From: Burkholderiaceae bacterium
GTDB lineage: Bacteria; Pseudomonadota; Gammaproteobacteria; Burkholderiales; Burkholderiaceae_C
Direction: 5' to 3'
Length of the DNA: 47,111 bases
NCBI GenBank assembly: GCA_905339355.1
Contig: CAJPFZ010000324.1
Span: forward strand, 1-47,111
The stretch's first letter is position 1; every line of letters starts with the position of its first letter. Below are positions 22,080 to 31,664 of this stretch, in pieces. The notes beneath the pieces are model-generated. The model made no database searches. It was not told the DNA's origin and was given only the letters and a program-made list of their open reading frames with translations. The position numbers were made by a program, and so were the translations under genes.

Positions 22080-22553
22080 TCAGTCGGCCGCGCTCTTCTT
22101 CACGCTCGTCAGGCGTTTCTTCGAGCGCTTGATCTGGCCGCCGGCGGCCACGCGCTGGTTCCCCAGCACCTTGATCTTCTTCACCTGAGGGCGATGGTTG
22201 CCGCTCTTCGAGAACTTGACGATCTTGACGACCTTGGGGCCTGGCATGCGGTCGTCGCGGTCCGCCCGGGTTTTCTCGGGCATGGGCCGCCACAGCACCA
22301 GCAGCTTGCCGATGTGCTGGATCGGCGCTGCATGGAGCTGCTCGGCCAGTGTGGTGAAGAATTGACCCCGGGTGTCGCGGTCGTCGGAGAAGACACGTAC
22401 CTTGATGAGTCCGTGGGCGTTGAGCGCCGCGTCGACTTCCTTGACGACGGCAGGGGTGAGCCCGTCGCCGCCGATCAGAACCACCGGGTCGAGGTGGTGG
22501 GCGTCGGCGCGTTTGTCCTTGCGCTCGGAAGGCGTGAGTTGGATGGCGGGCAT
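22080..22553 (-). CDS. yhbY: YhbY-type RNA-binding (CRM domain) protein
   Basis: This 157-residue protein has a CRS1/YhbY (CRM) domain in the first ~95 residues, with [20 protein letters not shown], the GxxGLT-like [13 protein letters not shown] and [14 protein letters not shown]. coli YhbY binds pre-50S ribosomal particles. Here the domain is followed by an extra ~60 residues that are strongly basic (many Lys and Arg), a likely RNA-contacting tail common in betaproteobacteria but absent from the ~97-residue E. coli protein. The ATG at 22553 fits the family start; it has no Shine-Dalgarno site but a CATAAT box just upstream. The gene is divergent from rlmE. Confidence 0.92.
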   Translation of the reverse strand: MPAIQLTPSERKDKRADAHHLDPVVLIGGDGLTPAVVKEVDAALNAHGLIKVRVFSDDRDTRGQFFTTLAEQLHAAPIQHIGKLLVLWRPMPEKTRADRDDRMPGPKVVKIVKFSKSGNHRPQVKKIKVLGNQRVAAGGQIKRSKKRLTSVKKSAAD

Positions 22554-22559
22554 CCCCGT

Positions 22560-22565
22560 ATTATG
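22560..22565 (-). promoter_or_regulatory. -10 box of yhbY, leaderless arrangement
   Basis: On the minus strand CATAAT ends six bases before the yhbY ATG (22553), so transcription would start at or beside the start codon. There is no Shine-Dalgarno sequence. Confidence 0.45.
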
Positions 22566-22636
22566 TCCACGCCGCGCGGTCACGATCTGCGCGCAGTAAG
22601 ACCACAACGCATTGGCCCGGCCGCTGTCCGGTGAAC

Positions 22637-23374
22637 ATGAAAGTCAAATCGAAGAGCAAGAAGGTCAACAAGCAATGGCTGTATGACCACCTGAACGACC
22701 CGTACGTGAAGCTGGCGCAGAAAGAAGGCTACCGGGCCCGGGCAGCGTACAAGCTCAAGGAGATCGATGAGGAGCTCAAGCTCATCAGGCCGGGGCAGCT
22801 CGTCGTCGACCTCGGGGCAACACCCGGTGCCTGGAGCCAGTACCTTCGGCGCAAGTTCGCGCCGAAGGACGCCGGCACCAGCGCTGCCCCGGCCGGCCAG
22901 CTCAACGGGACCATCATCGCGCTGGACATCCTCGATTTCGAACCGATCGAGGGCGTGAATTTTCTGCAAGGCGACTTCCGCGAAGACGAGGTGCTGGCGC
23001 GGCTCGAAACCGTGCTGGCCGGCCGGCCGGTCGACGTGGTCGTGTCCGACATGGCGCCCAACCTGTCGGGCGTGGAAAGCTCCGATTCAGCACGTATTTC
23101 ACACCTCGTGGAGCTCGCGGTGGAGTTCGCCCAGAATCACCTCAAGCCGCAGGGCGCACTCGTGTGCAAAGTTTTTCACGGCAGCGGCTACAGCCAGCTC
23201 GTGAAACTCTTCAAGGAACGGTTTCGCGTCGTCAAACCGATGAAACCCAAAGCTTCGCGCGACAAATCGGCTGAAACCTTTCTCGTTGGTATCGGTCTCA
23301 AGACGCCTAAAGCAGCTACCGATATCGTGTCGCAGGGCACAACACTTGCCGATACACCTTGCCTATCAAGGTGA
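22637..23374 (+). CDS. rlmE: 23S rRNA (uridine-2552-2'-O)-methyltransferase RlmE (FtsJ)
   Basis: This 245-residue SAM-dependent methyltransferase modifies U2552 in the A loop of 23S rRNA, a late step in 50S assembly. The basic N-terminus is followed by [13 protein letters not shown], the SAM motif [24 protein letters not shown] and [16 protein letters not shown], then [14 protein letters not shown]. These contain the conserved K-D-K-E catalytic set of the family. It is about 35 residues longer than E. coli RlmE, with an insertion near residue 80 and a variable tail of about 20 residues. Start is ATG 22637; a GTG two codons earlier is also possible. ftsH follows after 107 bases, the classic rlmE-ftsH arrangement. 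Confidence 0.94.
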   Translation: MKVKSKSKKVNKQWLYDHLNDPYVKLAQKEGYRARAAYKLKEIDEELKLIRPGQLVVDLGATPGAWSQYLRRKFAPKDAGTSAAPAGQLNGTIIALDILDFEPIEGVNFLQGDFREDEVLARLETVLAGRPVDVVVSDMAPNLSGVESSDSARISHLVELAVEFAQNHLKPQGALVCKVFHGSGYSQLVKLFKERFRVVKPMKPKASRDKSAETFLVGIGLKTPKAATDIVSQGTTLADTPCLSR

Positions 23375-23394
23375 TTTGGGCCTGAATGCATGGG

Positions 23395-23422
23395 CTTGCG
23401 TGACATAAAATCGTTCCCATAT
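23395..23422 (+). promoter_or_regulatory. Candidate sigma-32 (RpoH) heat-shock promoter of ftsH
   Basis: CTTGCG (23395-23400) and CCCATAT (23416-23422) are separated by 15 bases, close to the RpoH consensus CTTGAA, 13-15 bases, CCCCATnT. The ftsH ATG-equivalent start (GTG 23482) is about 55 bases downstream of the expected transcription start. A TAAAAT box (23405-23410) could also serve as a housekeeping -10. ftsH is a known sigma-32 gene in E. coli, which supports the reading. Confidence 0.55.
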
Positions 23423-23481
23423 GCCGTGGAAGCCCAGGCGTGTTGTGGGCTGAAGTGTTTTGACCCGGAAAAGGAGCCGCG

Positions 23482-25383
23482 GTGAACAATCAATGGTTCT
23501 CGAAAATCGCTGTTTGGCTGGTGATCGCCCTCGTGCTGTTCACCGTGTTCAAGCAGTTCGACCGCGGCGCGACGCGGGCCAACGAGATCGGCTACTCCGA
23601 GTTCCTTGACGAGGTCGCGGCCAAGCGCATCAGAAGCGTGCTGCTGCAAGAAGGCCCGGCCGGCACCGAGATCCGGGCGCGCACCACCGACGACAAGGAA
23701 ATCCGCACCACCGCCACCTATCTCGATCGCGGCTTGGTTGGCGATCTGCGCAACAACGGTATCAAGTTCGACGTGAAGCCGCGTGAAGAGCCCTCGGTGC
23801 TGATGAGCATCCTCGTGTCCTGGGGCCCGATGCTGCTGCTGATCGGCGTGTGGATCTATTTCATGCGGCAGATGCAGGGCGGCGGCAAGGGCGGGGCGTT
23901 CAGCTTCGGCAAGTCCAAGGCACGCATGCTCGACGAGGCCAACAACACCACCACCTTCTCCGACGTTGCCGGCTGCGACGAAGCGAAGGAAGAAGTCAAA
24001 GAACTCGTCGACTTCCTGAAGGATCCGCAGAAATTCCAGAAGCTCGGCGGGCGCATTCCGCGAGGCGTGCTGCTGGTCGGCCCTCCGGGGACCGGCAAGA
24101 CGCTGCTTGCCAAGGCGATTGCCGGTGAAGCCAAGGTGCCGTTCTTCAGCATCTCGGGCTCCGACTTCGTCGAGATGTTCGTCGGCGTGGGCGCGGCCCG
24201 CGTGCGCGACATGTTCGAGCAGGCGAAGAAGAGCGCGCCTTGCATCATCTTCGTCGACGAAATCGACGCGGTCGGCCGCCATCGTGGCGCTGGCCTCGGC
24301 GGCGGCAACGATGAACGCGAGCAGACGCTCAACCAGATGCTGGTCGAGATGGACGGCTTCGAGACCAACCTCGGCGTCATTGTGATGGCGGCCACCAACC
24401 GGCCCGACATCCTCGACCCGGCGCTGTTGCGTCCCGGCCGCTTCGACCGCCAGGTCTACGTGACGCTGCCCGACGTGCGCGGCCGCGAGCAGATCCTCAA
24501 CGTGCACATGCGCAAGGTGCCGCTCGGCCAGGACGTGCGCGCCGACATCCTCGCGCGCGGCACGCCGGGCTTCTCGGGTGCCGATCTTGCCAACCTCGTC
24601 AACGAGTCGGCGCTGTTCGCAGCGCGCCGCAACGGGCGCGTGGTCGAAATGGTCGACTTCGAGAAGGCCAAGGACAAGATCATGATGGGCACCGAGCGCA
24701 AGTCCATGGTCATGGACGAAGAAGAGCGCCGCAACACCGCCTACCACGAGGCCGGCCACGCGCTGGTGTCGCGCCTGCTGCCCAAGACCGATCCGGTGCA
24801 CAAGGTGACGATCATCCCGCGCGGCGGCGCGCTGGGCCTGACGATGACGCTGCCCGAGGGCGACCGCTACAGCACCGACAAGATCCGCATGCAAAGCCGC
24901 ATCGCGATGCTGTTCGGCGGGCGCATCGCCGAAGAGGTGTTCATGAACCAGATGACCACCGGCGCCAGCAACGACTTCGAGCGCGCCACGCAGCTCGCCC
25001 GCGACATGGTGATGCGCTACGGCATGAGCGAGGCGCTGGGCCCGATGGTCTACGCGGAGAACGAGGGCGAGGTGTTCCTCGGCCGCTCGGTGACCAAGAC
25101 CACCAACGTGTCCGAAGAGACCATGCAGCGTGTCGACGCCGAGGTTCGCCGCATCATCGACGAGCAGTACGCGGTCGCCCGCAAGCTGATCGAGGACAAC
25201 AAGGACAAGATGCACTCGATGGCCAAGGCGTTGCTCGAATGGGAAACCATCGACTCCGAGCAGCTGGAGGACATCATGAACGGCAAGCCGCCGCGTCCGC
25301 CGAAAGACTGGACGCCGTCGACCAACAAGCCGGGCGGCACGCCGCCGACGATCAACGCCGACGGGCAACCGGCCGCGGCCTGA
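23482..25383 (+). CDS. ftsH: ATP-dependent zinc metalloprotease FtsH
   Basis: This 633-residue inner-membrane protease has two membrane helices (about 5-23 and 112-132) around a periplasmic domain of some 90 residues. The AAA+ domain has Walker A GPPGTGKT (about 200-207), Walker B IIFVDEID, and the second-region-of-homology arginines in [10 protein letters not shown]. The zinc protease site is HEAGH (about 422-426). It forms a hexamer that degrades unassembled membrane proteins and regulators such as RpoH and LpxC in other proteobacteria. The start codon is GTG with AAAAGGAG seven bases upstream. A heat-shock-like promoter lies upstream and a strong terminator just downstream. Confidence 0.97.
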   Translation: MNNQWFSKIAVWLVIALVLFTVFKQFDRGATRANEIGYSEFLDEVAAKRIRSVLLQEGPAGTEIRARTTDDKEIRTTATYLDRGLVGDLRNNGIKFDVKPREEPSVLMSILVSWGPMLLLIGVWIYFMRQMQGGGKGGAFSFGKSKARMLDEANNTTTFSDVAGCDEAKEEVKELVDFLKDPQKFQKLGGRIPRGVLLVGPPGTGKTLLAKAIAGEAKVPFFSISGSDFVEMFVGVGAARVRDMFEQAKKSAPCIIFVDEIDAVGRHRGAGLGGGNDEREQTLNQMLVEMDGFETNLGVIVMAATNRPDILDPALLRPGRFDRQVYVTLPDVRGREQILNVHMRKVPLGQDVRADILARGTPGFSGADLANLVNESALFAARRNGRVVEMVDFEKAKDKIMMGTERKSMVMDEEERRNTAYHEAGHALVSRLLPKTDPVHKVTIIPRGGALGLTMTLPEGDRYSTDKIRMQSRIAMLFGGRIAEEVFMNQMTTGASNDFERATQLARDMVMRYGMSEALGPMVYAENEGEVFLGRSVTKTTNVSEETMQRVDAEVRRIIDEQYAVARKLIEDNKDKMHSMAKALLEWETIDSEQLEDIMNGKPPRPPKDWTPSTNKPGGTPPTINADGQPAAA

Positions 25384-25402
25384 TTCGCGGGATCATTTGA
25401 CC

Positions 25403-25424
25403 AACGGGGCTTCGGCCCCGTTTT
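25403..25424 (+). terminator. Intrinsic terminator after ftsH
   Basis: AACGGGGC (25403-25410) and GCCCCGTT (25415-25422) form an eight-pair stem with the very stable TTCG loop, followed by a TTCC stretch that extends the T run. It starts 20 bases after the ftsH stop codon and ends 15 bases before folP. Confidence 0.85.
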
Positions 25425-25439
25425 CCATTGGCAGCGCGA

Positions 25440-26279
25440 ATGAGCAAGTTCTGGCAGACCACCCGTTTCCGCATCGCGCTCGACAAGCCGCGGGTGATGG
25501 GCATCGTCAACGTCACGCCCGATTCGTTTTCCGACGGCGGGCAGCACGGCAACCCCACCGCGGCGCTCGCGCACTGCGAGCTGCTGCTGAAGGAGGGAGC
25601 CGACATCCTGGACATCGGCGGCGAGTCGAGCCGGCCCGGCGCGCGGCCGGTCAGTGCGGAAGACGAGTGGGCGCGCGTGGCGCCGGTGCTGACGGTCGCG
25701 CTGACGATGGGATGTCCGGTCTCGCTCGACACTGCCAAGCCCGTCCTGATGCAGCGGGCGCTCGAGCTCGGCGTCGACATCGTCAACGACATCAATGCAC
25801 TGCGTGCTGCGGGCGCCGAGGAGGCCGTTGCGCAACATCCCCGGTGCGGCGTCTGCCTGATGCACATGCAGGGCGAACCGCAGTCGATGCAGGCCGCGCC
25901 GAGCTACCTGGACGTGGTGAGCGAGGTCGGGCAATACCTGGCCGACCGGGCAAGCCGGCTGCGCGAGCGCGGTGTCGCCCCCGAGCGCATCGTGCTCGAT
26001 CCGGGCATCGGCTTTGGCAAGACGGTGGAGCACAACTTCGAGCTGCTGCGCCGGCAGGCCGAGCTGCTCCGCCTGGGTTATCCGATGCTGGCCGGATGGT
26101 CACGCAAGTCGTCGCTGGGCAGCGTCACCGGACGCCCGGCTGGCGAGCGCTTGGTCGCCAGCGTTGCGGCGGCACTGGCTGCCGTGCAACGGGGCGCTGC
26201 AATCGTGCGGGTGCATGACGTGGCAGCGACCGTGGACGCGCTCAAGGTCTGGCGTGCGGCCGGGCTGCCCGCGCCTTAG
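25440..26279 (+). CDS. folP: Dihydropteroate synthase
   Basis: This 279-residue TIM-barrel enzyme joins 4-aminobenzoate to 6-hydroxymethyl-dihydropterin diphosphate in folate synthesis and is the target of sulfonamides. The signatures are present: MGIVNVTPDSFSDGG in the first strand, LDIGGESSRPG, VNDINALR, LDPGIGFGKT and a final HDVAAT segment. The phosphate-binding SRKSSLG segment is also typical. ATG 25440 gives the usual length; the upstream TTG adds four residues without support. The folP-glmM order after ftsH is the same as in E. coli. Confidence 0.96.
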   Translation: MSKFWQTTRFRIALDKPRVMGIVNVTPDSFSDGGQHGNPTAALAHCELLLKEGADILDIGGESSRPGARPVSAEDEWARVAPVLTVALTMGCPVSLDTAKPVLMQRALELGVDIVNDINALRAAGAEEAVAQHPRCGVCLMHMQGEPQSMQAAPSYLDVVSEVGQYLADRASRLRERGVAPERIVLDPGIGFGKTVEHNFELLRRQAELLRLGYPMLAGWSRKSSLGSVTGRPAGERLVASVAAALAAVQRGAAIVRVHDVAATVDALKVWRAAGLPAP

Positions 26280-26323
26280 ACGCTTAGACGACAATCGCAG
26301 ATTCGCCCGCAGCACGACAAACC

Positions 26324-27655
26324 ATGAGCAGAACCTATTTCGGCACCGACGGCATTCGCGGCACGGTTGGCCAGTCTCCCATCACGCCCGACTTCATGCT
26401 TCGCCTTGGCCATGCGGTCGGCCGCGTGCTGCGGCGCAGCGAGGCGCGCCCGACGGTGCTCATCGGCAAGGACACGCGGATCTCCGGCTACATGATCGAG
26501 TCGGCGCTCGAGGCGGGTTTCGCCTCGGCCGGTGTCGACGTGTGGTTGACCGGGCCACTGCCGACTCCCGGCGTCGCCTACCTCACACGTGCCCTCCGTC
26601 AAAGCCTGGGTGTGGTCATCAGCGCTTCGCACAACCCGTTCGGCGACAACGGCATCAAGTTCTTCTCGGCGCGAGGGGAGAAGCTGCCCGATCAGTGGGA
26701 GCAGGAAGTCGAGGCCGTGCTTGCGGAGGCGCCCCAGTGGGTCGATTCCGCGCAGCTCGGCAAGGCACGCCGCCTGGAAGACGCTCGCGGCCGCTACATC
26801 GAGTTCTGCAAGAACAGCTTCTCGAGCGATCTGTCGCTCAAGGGCATGAAGATCGTCATCGACGCCGCGCATGGGGCCGCCTACCACGTCGCGCCCGACG
26901 TCTTCCATGAACTCGGGGCCGAAACGGTCTGCATCGGCTGCAGCCCCGACGGCTTCAACATCAACGCCGGTGTCGGCGCCACCGCGCCGGCCAAGCTGGT
27001 CGAAGCCGTGCGCGAGCACAAGGCGGACTACGGTGTGGCGCTGGACGGCGACGCCGACCGACTGCAGCTGGTCGATGCCGACGGTCGGCTCTACAACGGC
27101 GACGAGCTGCTCTACGTGATGGTCAATGACCGTCTCGCCCAGGGGCACAGTGTGCCGGGAGCGGTGGGCACGCTGATGACCAACATGGCCGTCGAAGTGG
27201 CGCTGAAGTCGCGCGGCGTGGAATTCATCCGCGCCAAGGTGGGCGACCGCTATGTGCTCGAGGAGCTGTCCAACCGCGGTTGGCTCTTGGGCGGCGAGGG
27301 CTCGGGCCACCTGCTGGCGCTCGACAAGCACACCACGGGAGACGGGATCGTGAGCGCGCTGCAGGTGCTGCAGGCGATCGCGCGTGCGGGCCAGCCGCTG
27401 CCGCGTCTGCTGGCCGAGGTCACGCTGTTCCCTCAGGTGCTCATCAATGTCCGCCTCAAGGCCGGACAGGACTGGAAGTCGAGCCCGCAGCTGGCGCAGG
27501 TGCAAGCCGCCGTCGTGCGTGAACTGGGCGAGGACGGCCGGCTGCTGATCCGACCCTCCGGGACCGAGCCGCTGGTGCGAGTGATGGTCGAGGCGCGCGA
27601 CGAAACGCTCGCTCGCTCCTGCGCGGAGCGGCTGGCGGCTACGCTGCGCGGGTGA
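26324..27655 (+). CDS. glmM: Phosphoglucosamine mutase
   Basis: This 443-residue enzyme converts glucosamine-6-phosphate to glucosamine-1-phosphate, on the way to UDP-GlcNAc for peptidoglycan and lipopolysaccharide. The start [12 protein letters not shown] is diagnostic. The phosphoserine is S102 in [12 protein letters not shown], the same number as in E. coli. The metal-binding loop is [11 protein letters not shown]. The sugar-binding GEGSGHLL and the phosphate-binding [15 protein letters not shown] near the C-terminus complete the four domains. A GACAAT -10-like box lies at 26289-26294, and there is no clear Shine-Dalgarno site. The 197-base gap downstream holds the PHO box of pstS. Confidence 0.97.
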   Translation: MSRTYFGTDGIRGTVGQSPITPDFMLRLGHAVGRVLRRSEARPTVLIGKDTRISGYMIESALEAGFASAGVDVWLTGPLPTPGVAYLTRALRQSLGVVISASHNPFGDNGIKFFSARGEKLPDQWEQEVEAVLAEAPQWVDSAQLGKARRLEDARGRYIEFCKNSFSSDLSLKGMKIVIDAAHGAAYHVAPDVFHELGAETVCIGCSPDGFNINAGVGATAPAKLVEAVREHKADYGVALDGDADRLQLVDADGRLYNGDELLYVMVNDRLAQGHSVPGAVGTLMTNMAVEVALKSRGVEFIRAKVGDRYVLEELSNRGWLLGGEGSGHLLALDKHTTGDGIVSALQVLQAIARAGQPLPRLLAEVTLFPQVLINVRLKAGQDWKSSPQLAQVQAAVVRELGEDGRLLIRPSGTEPLVRVMVEARDETLARSCAERLAATLRG

Positions 27656-27778
27656 TTCTGCCCCGACGGTAGCCAGGGGGGCAGGGGCCGCTCATGACCA
27701 GCCGTTGACGGTCGTGTGACGACGCGCCTGCGGCGCGGGGTGCACACGCCGGCAGGCGAAAGAGACGGTCGCCAGCTC

Positions 27779-27812
27779 TTGTCACGGTGCTGTCACACAG
27801 TGCCCATACAGT
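27779..27812 (+). promoter_or_regulatory. PHO box and -10 of the pst operon
   Basis: TTGTCAC (27779-27785), GGTG and CTGTCAC (27790-27796) form two direct repeats with an 11-base period, the layout of a PhoB binding site. A TACAGT -10 (27807-27812) follows at the ten-base distance typical of PhoB-activated promoters that lack a -35. A weaker pair of TGACG half-sites with the same 11-base period lies at 27706-27721. A short CGCGCC-TGC-GGCGCG hairpin (27723-27737) without a T run sits between. Confidence 0.8.
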
Positions 27813-27852
27813 GGCGGCACCCCCAACAAAGCTCGTTGTGAAAGGTTCGACC

Positions 27853-28890
27853 ATGACTCTCGCTCTGATCAGACCCGTCATCGCCTCGCTCGGTTTGTCT
27901 CTCGCTGCCGGCGCTGCGCTGGCGCAAGACGTGACCGGCGCCGGCGCCACCTTCCCGGCCCCGCTGTACGCGAAGTGGGCCGACGCCTACAACAAGGCGA
28001 CCGGCGCGCGCATCAACTACCAGTCGGTCGGCTCGGGCGCGGGCTTGAAGCAGATCCGCTCCAAGACCGTGGGATTCGGCGCCTCCGACATGCCGCTGAA
28101 GGATGACGAACTGGCCAAGGATGGCCTGGTGCAGTTCCCGACGGTCATCGGCGGCGTCGTGCCGGTGGTCAATATCAAGGGCATCCAGCCCGGCCAGATC
28201 AAGCTGACCGGGCAGCTTCTGGGCGACATCTACCTCGGCAAGGTGACCAAGTGGAGCGACCCGGCGCTCGCGGCGCTGAACCCCGGCGTGCCGCTGCCCA
28301 ATGCCACCATCTCGGTGGTGCGCCGGGCCGACGGCTCGGGTACCAGCTTCATCTTCACCAACTACCTGTCGAAGGTGAATGCCGACTGGAAGAGCAAGGT
28401 CGGCGAGGGCACGGCCGTGAACTGGCCGATCGGCGCCGGCGGCAAGGGCAACGAGGGAGTGTCTTCCTATGTGCAACGGCTGCCGAACTCGATCGGCTAC
28501 GTCGAGTACGCCTATGCCAAGCAGAACAAGATGTCGCACGTGCTGCTGAAGAACCAGGCCGGCAACTTCGTCGCTCCTGACGATGCGACCTTCAAGGCTG
28601 CCGCCGCGGGCGCAGCCTGGAACAAGACCTTCTACCAGGTGCTGACCGAGCAGCCGGGCAAGGACGCTTGGCCGCTCACGGGCGCCACGTTCATCGTCAT
28701 GCACAAGTCCCAGGACAAGCCGGCGCAGGCAGCCAGCACGCTGAAGTTCTTCGAGTGGGCGTTCGTCAGCGGTGACGCCATGGCCGCCGAACTTGCCTAT
28801 GTGGCGCTCCCGGACGGCGTCAAGAACCTGGTGCGCAAGCAATGGGCGGAGGTCAAGGACGCATCCGGAAAGACAGTTGCATTCAAGTGA
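27853..28890 (+). CDS. pstS: Phosphate ABC transporter periplasmic binding protein PstS
   Basis: This 345-residue protein has a signal peptide ending ALAQ near residue 25. The mature chain starts with the PstS pattern VTGAGATFPAPLYAKWADAY, followed by NYQSVGSGAGLKQI, GFGASDMPL and RRADGSGTSFIFTNYLS. These loops make the hydrogen bonds to bound phosphate. It is the high-affinity phosphate receptor for the PstCAB transporter. The ATG at 27853 has AAAGG upstream and gives a clean signal peptide; the longer frame to 27787 would start inside the PHO box. It is the first gene of the phosphate operon. Confidence 0.97.
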   Translation: MTLALIRPVIASLGLSLAAGAALAQDVTGAGATFPAPLYAKWADAYNKATGARINYQSVGSGAGLKQIRSKTVGFGASDMPLKDDELAKDGLVQFPTVIGGVVPVVNIKGIQPGQIKLTGQLLGDIYLGKVTKWSDPALAALNPGVPLPNATISVVRRADGSGTSFIFTNYLSKVNADWKSKVGEGTAVNWPIGAGGKGNEGVSSYVQRLPNSIGYVEYAYAKQNKMSHVLLKNQAGNFVAPDDATFKAAAAGAAWNKTFYQVLTEQPGKDAWPLTGATFIVMHKSQDKPAQAASTLKFFEWAFVSGDAMAAELAYVALPDGVKNLVRKQWAEVKDASGKTVAFK

Positions 28891-28893
28891 TCT

Positions 28894-28915
28894 GCGGCGC
28901 TGGCATGCGCGCCGC
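28894..28915 (+). repeat. GC-rich hairpin between pstS and pstC
   Basis: GCGGCGC (28894-28900) pairs with GCGCCGC (28909-28915) around an eight-base loop, three bases after the pstS stop codon. No T run follows. Such hairpins commonly protect the abundant binding-protein mRNA from 3' decay while letting some transcription through. A weak promoter-like pair, TTGACC (28939-28944) and TACACT (28966-28971) with 21-base spacing, lies before pstC. Confidence 0.6.
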
Positions 28916-28999
28916 GGGTTCGCGAGTGCCTGCCGCGCTTGACCGTTCGCACCGATCGTGACCGCTACACTCCCCGCATCCCACGACGACAAGAACGAG

Positions 29000-29977
29000 A
29001 TGCAACGCTCCGAACCGCTCGGGCCGCCGCAGGAACGGCGGCGCACGGCGCCCTGGGCCGACAGGCTGTTCTCACTGCTGGCGCACTCGGCTGCCATCCT
29101 GACCCTGCTCCTGTTGCTCGGAATCATCGGCTCGCTCATCGTCGGCGCTTCGCCGGCGATCGAGGAATACGGTCTGAGCTTCCTCTGGCGCAGCGAGTGG
29201 GATCCTGTCCAGGACCAGTACGGCGGCCTGGTGATGATCTACGGCACGCTGGCGACTTCGTTCATCGCGTTGCTGATCGCCGTGCCCGTGAGCTTCGGCA
29301 TTGCGCTGTTCCTCACCGAGCTGTCGCCAAACTGGCTGCGCCGCCCGCTGGGCACCGCGATCGAGTTGCTGGCTGCCGTTCCGTCCATCGTCTACGGCAT
29401 GTGGGGCCTGCTGGTGTTCAGCCCGGTTCTCTCGCAATACGTGCAGCAGCCGCTGCAGCAGCTCTTCGGCGAGACGCCGGTGCTGAAGGACCTGGTTTCG
29501 GGCGCGCCGGTGGGCATCGGCATCCTGTCGGCCGGCATCATCCTCGCGATCATGATCATTCCGTTCATCGCCGCGGTCATGCGCGACGTCTTCGAGGTCA
29601 CGCCGCCGCTCTTGAAGGAGTCGGCCTACGGACTCGGGTCGACAACGTGGGAGGTGGTGTTCAAGGTCGTGCTGCCATACACCAAGACGGGCGTGATCGG
29701 CGGCATCATGCTCGGCCTCGGCCGGGCGCTGGGTGAGACGATGGCCGTGACCTTCGTGATCGGCAACTTCAATCAGCTCGACAGCCTGTCGCTGTTCGAG
29801 GCGGCCAACAGCATCACCTCGGCGCTGGCCAACGAGTTCGCCGAAGCGGGCGAGGGGCTGCACCAGGCGTCGCTGATCTACCTTGGCCTGGTTCTGTTTT
29901 TCATCACCTTCGTCGTGCTGGCCCTGTCGAAGCTGCTGCTGGCGCAGCTGCGCAAGGGTGAAGGGGTGCGCGCATGA
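29000..29977 (+). CDS. pstC: Phosphate ABC transporter permease PstC
   Basis: This protein of 325 residues is an inner-membrane permease of the PstC/PstA pair. It has about six helices, a periplasmic region near residues 50-75, and the ABC coupling loop [20 protein letters not shown]. It ends with the [14 protein letters not shown] helix region that carries a conserved charged residue for phosphate passage. I prefer the ATG at 29000 because it gives a typical PstC length; a GTG at 28958 would add 14 residues. The last four bases overlap the pstA start (ATGA). Confidence 0.93.
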   Translation: MQRSEPLGPPQERRRTAPWADRLFSLLAHSAAILTLLLLLGIIGSLIVGASPAIEEYGLSFLWRSEWDPVQDQYGGLVMIYGTLATSFIALLIAVPVSFGIALFLTELSPNWLRRPLGTAIELLAAVPSIVYGMWGLLVFSPVLSQYVQQPLQQLFGETPVLKDLVSGAPVGIGILSAGIILAIMIIPFIAAVMRDVFEVTPPLLKESAYGLGSTTWEVVFKVVLPYTKTGVIGGIMLGLGRALGETMAVTFVIGNFNQLDSLSLFEAANSITSALANEFAEAGEGLHQASLIYLGLVLFFITFVVLALSKLLLAQLRKGEGVRA

Positions 29978-30846
29978 CCGTCGACGCGCCATCCACCGAT
30001 TCGTCGCGCCTGGCCAAGCACCGCCGGCGCAAGATGGTCAATGCCGTCGCCCTGACGCTGTCGATGGCGGCGATGGCCTTCGGCCTGTTCTGGCTGATCT
30101 GGATCCTCATCGAGACGGTGCGCCTGGGCATCGGCGGCCTCGCGCTCGCCACCTTCACCGAAATGACGCCGCCGCCGCAGGCCGAAACCGGCGGCCTGGC
30201 CAACGCGATCTTCGGCTCGCTCGTGATGGTGACGCTTGCCACGCTGCTGGGCACGCCGATCGGCGTGCTGGCCGGCATTTACCTGGCCGAGTACGGACAG
30301 AAGGGTTGGCTCGGCAACGTCACGCGCTTCATCAACGACATCCTGTTGTCTGCGCCGTCGATCGTCATCGGCCTGTTCATCTATGCGGTCGTGGTGTCGC
30401 GGCTCAAGAGCTTTTCCGCGCTCGCTGGCGTGCTGGCGCTGGCGCTGATCGTGATTCCGGTGGTGATCCGCACGACCGAGAACATGCTGTCGCTGATACC
30501 GAACGCGCTGCGCGAGGCGGCCTACGCGCTGGGCACGCCGAAGTGGAAGGTGATCTCCACTATCACGCTGAAGGCGGCACGCGCGGGCGTGATGACCGGC
30601 GTGCTGCTCGCCTTCGCCCGCATCGCCGGCGAGACGGCGCCGCTGCTGTTCACGGCCTTGTCGAACCAGTTCTGGTCGGCGGACCTGACGGCGCCGATGG
30701 CAAGCCTGCCGGTGACGATCTTCAAGTTCGCGATGAGCCCCTACGAGAACTGGCAGAAGCTCGCCTGGGCCGGCGTCTTCCTGATCACGCTCGGCGTGCT
30801 CGCACTCAACATCCTGGCGCGTGTGCTGTTCCGCCAGAAGCACTGA
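29974..30846 (+). CDS. pstA: Phosphate ABC transporter permease PstA
   Basis: This 290-residue permease pairs with PstC. A first helix (about 22-45) precedes a periplasmic part, followed by five more helices. The coupling loop [22 protein letters not shown] and the [11 protein letters not shown] helix are characteristic of PstA. The start overlaps the pstC stop codon by four bases, showing translational coupling. pstB begins 11 bases after its stop codon. Confidence 0.95.
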   Translation: MTVDAPSTDSSRLAKHRRRKMVNAVALTLSMAAMAFGLFWLIWILIETVRLGIGGLALATFTEMTPPPQAETGGLANAIFGSLVMVTLATLLGTPIGVLAGIYLAEYGQKGWLGNVTRFINDILLSAPSIVIGLFIYAVVVSRLKSFSALAGVLALALIVIPVVIRTTENMLSLIPNALREAAYALGTPKWKVISTITLKAARAGVMTGVLLAFARIAGETAPLLFTALSNQFWSADLTAPMASLPVTIFKFAMSPYENWQKLAWAGVFLITLGVLALNILARVLFRQKH

Positions 30847-30857
30847 CATCACCACCG

Positions 30858-31643
30858 ATGGATACCAAAGTCGACCTTCCCGTGATCCAGAAGCCCAAGA
30901 TCTCGGTGCGCAACCTGAGCTTCTTCTACGGCAGCTTCCAGGCGCTCAAACGCGTCAACCTGGACATTCCGGAGAAAAAGGTCACCGCCTTCATCGGGCC
31001 ATCGGGCTGCGGAAAGTCGACACTGCTGCGCACCTTCAACCGCATGTATGAGCTCTATCCCGAGCAGCGTGCCGAGGGCGAGATCATGCTGGACGGCGAG
31101 AACATCCTGAACAGCCGCAAAGACGTATCGCTGCTCCGTGCCAAAGTCGGCATGGTCTTTCAAAAGCCGACGCCGTTCCCGATGTCGATATACGACAACA
31201 TCGCCTTCGGGGTGCGGCTTTTCGAGACGCTGCCGCGCATCGAGATGGACGAACGTGTCGAGTGGGCGTTGAGGAAGGCCGCGCTGTGGAACGAGGTCAA
31301 GGACAAGCTCGACCAGAGCGGATCGGGCCTCTCGGGCGGGCAGCAGCAGCGGCTGTGCATCGCGCGCGGCATCGCGATCAAGCCCGAAGTGCTGCTGCTC
31401 GACGAACCGTGCTCGGCGCTGGACCCGATCTCCACGGGCAAGATCGAGGAGCTCATCCACGAGCTGAAGAGCGACTACACGGTGGTGATCGTCACGCACA
31501 ACATGCAGCAGGCGGCGCGCACCTCTGACTACACCGCCTACATGTACCTCGGCGACCTGATCGAGTTCGGCTCCACTTCAGATCTCTTCATGAAGCCGAA
31601 GAAGAAGGACACTGAGGACTACATCACCGGCCGGTTCGGCTGA
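30858..31643 (+). CDS. pstB: Phosphate ABC transporter ATP-binding protein PstB
   Basis: This 261-residue ATPase has Walker [10 protein letters not shown], the Q loop [14 protein letters not shown] specific to PstB, the signature SGGQQQR, Walker [13 protein letters not shown] and the switch histidine in [10 protein letters not shown]. The ATG at 30858 gives the standard length. The reading frame is open much further upstream across pstA in another frame, which is not part of the gene. PstB powers PstCA and, through PhoU, signals phosphate status to PhoR. Confidence 0.97.
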   Translation: MDTKVDLPVIQKPKISVRNLSFFYGSFQALKRVNLDIPEKKVTAFIGPSGCGKSTLLRTFNRMYELYPEQRAEGEIMLDGENILNSRKDVSLLRAKVGMVFQKPTPFPMSIYDNIAFGVRLFETLPRIEMDERVEWALRKAALWNEVKDKLDQSGSGLSGGQQQRLCIARGIAIKPEVLLLDEPCSALDPISTGKIEELIHELKSDYTVVIVTHNMQQAARTSDYTAYMYLGDLIEFGSTSDLFMKPKKKDTEDYITGRFG

Positions 31644-31664
31644 CGTACGCAAAGGACCGCGAAC

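Noticed and set aside
23188-25368. A 726-codon minus-strand open frame across rlmE and ftsH
   Set aside because: It is a shadow of ftsH codon use. No motifs, and it overlaps two conserved genes.
27723-27737. CGCGCC-TGC-GGCGCG hairpin after glmM as a terminator
   Set aside because: The stem is only six pairs with no T run after it, so termination is not supported.
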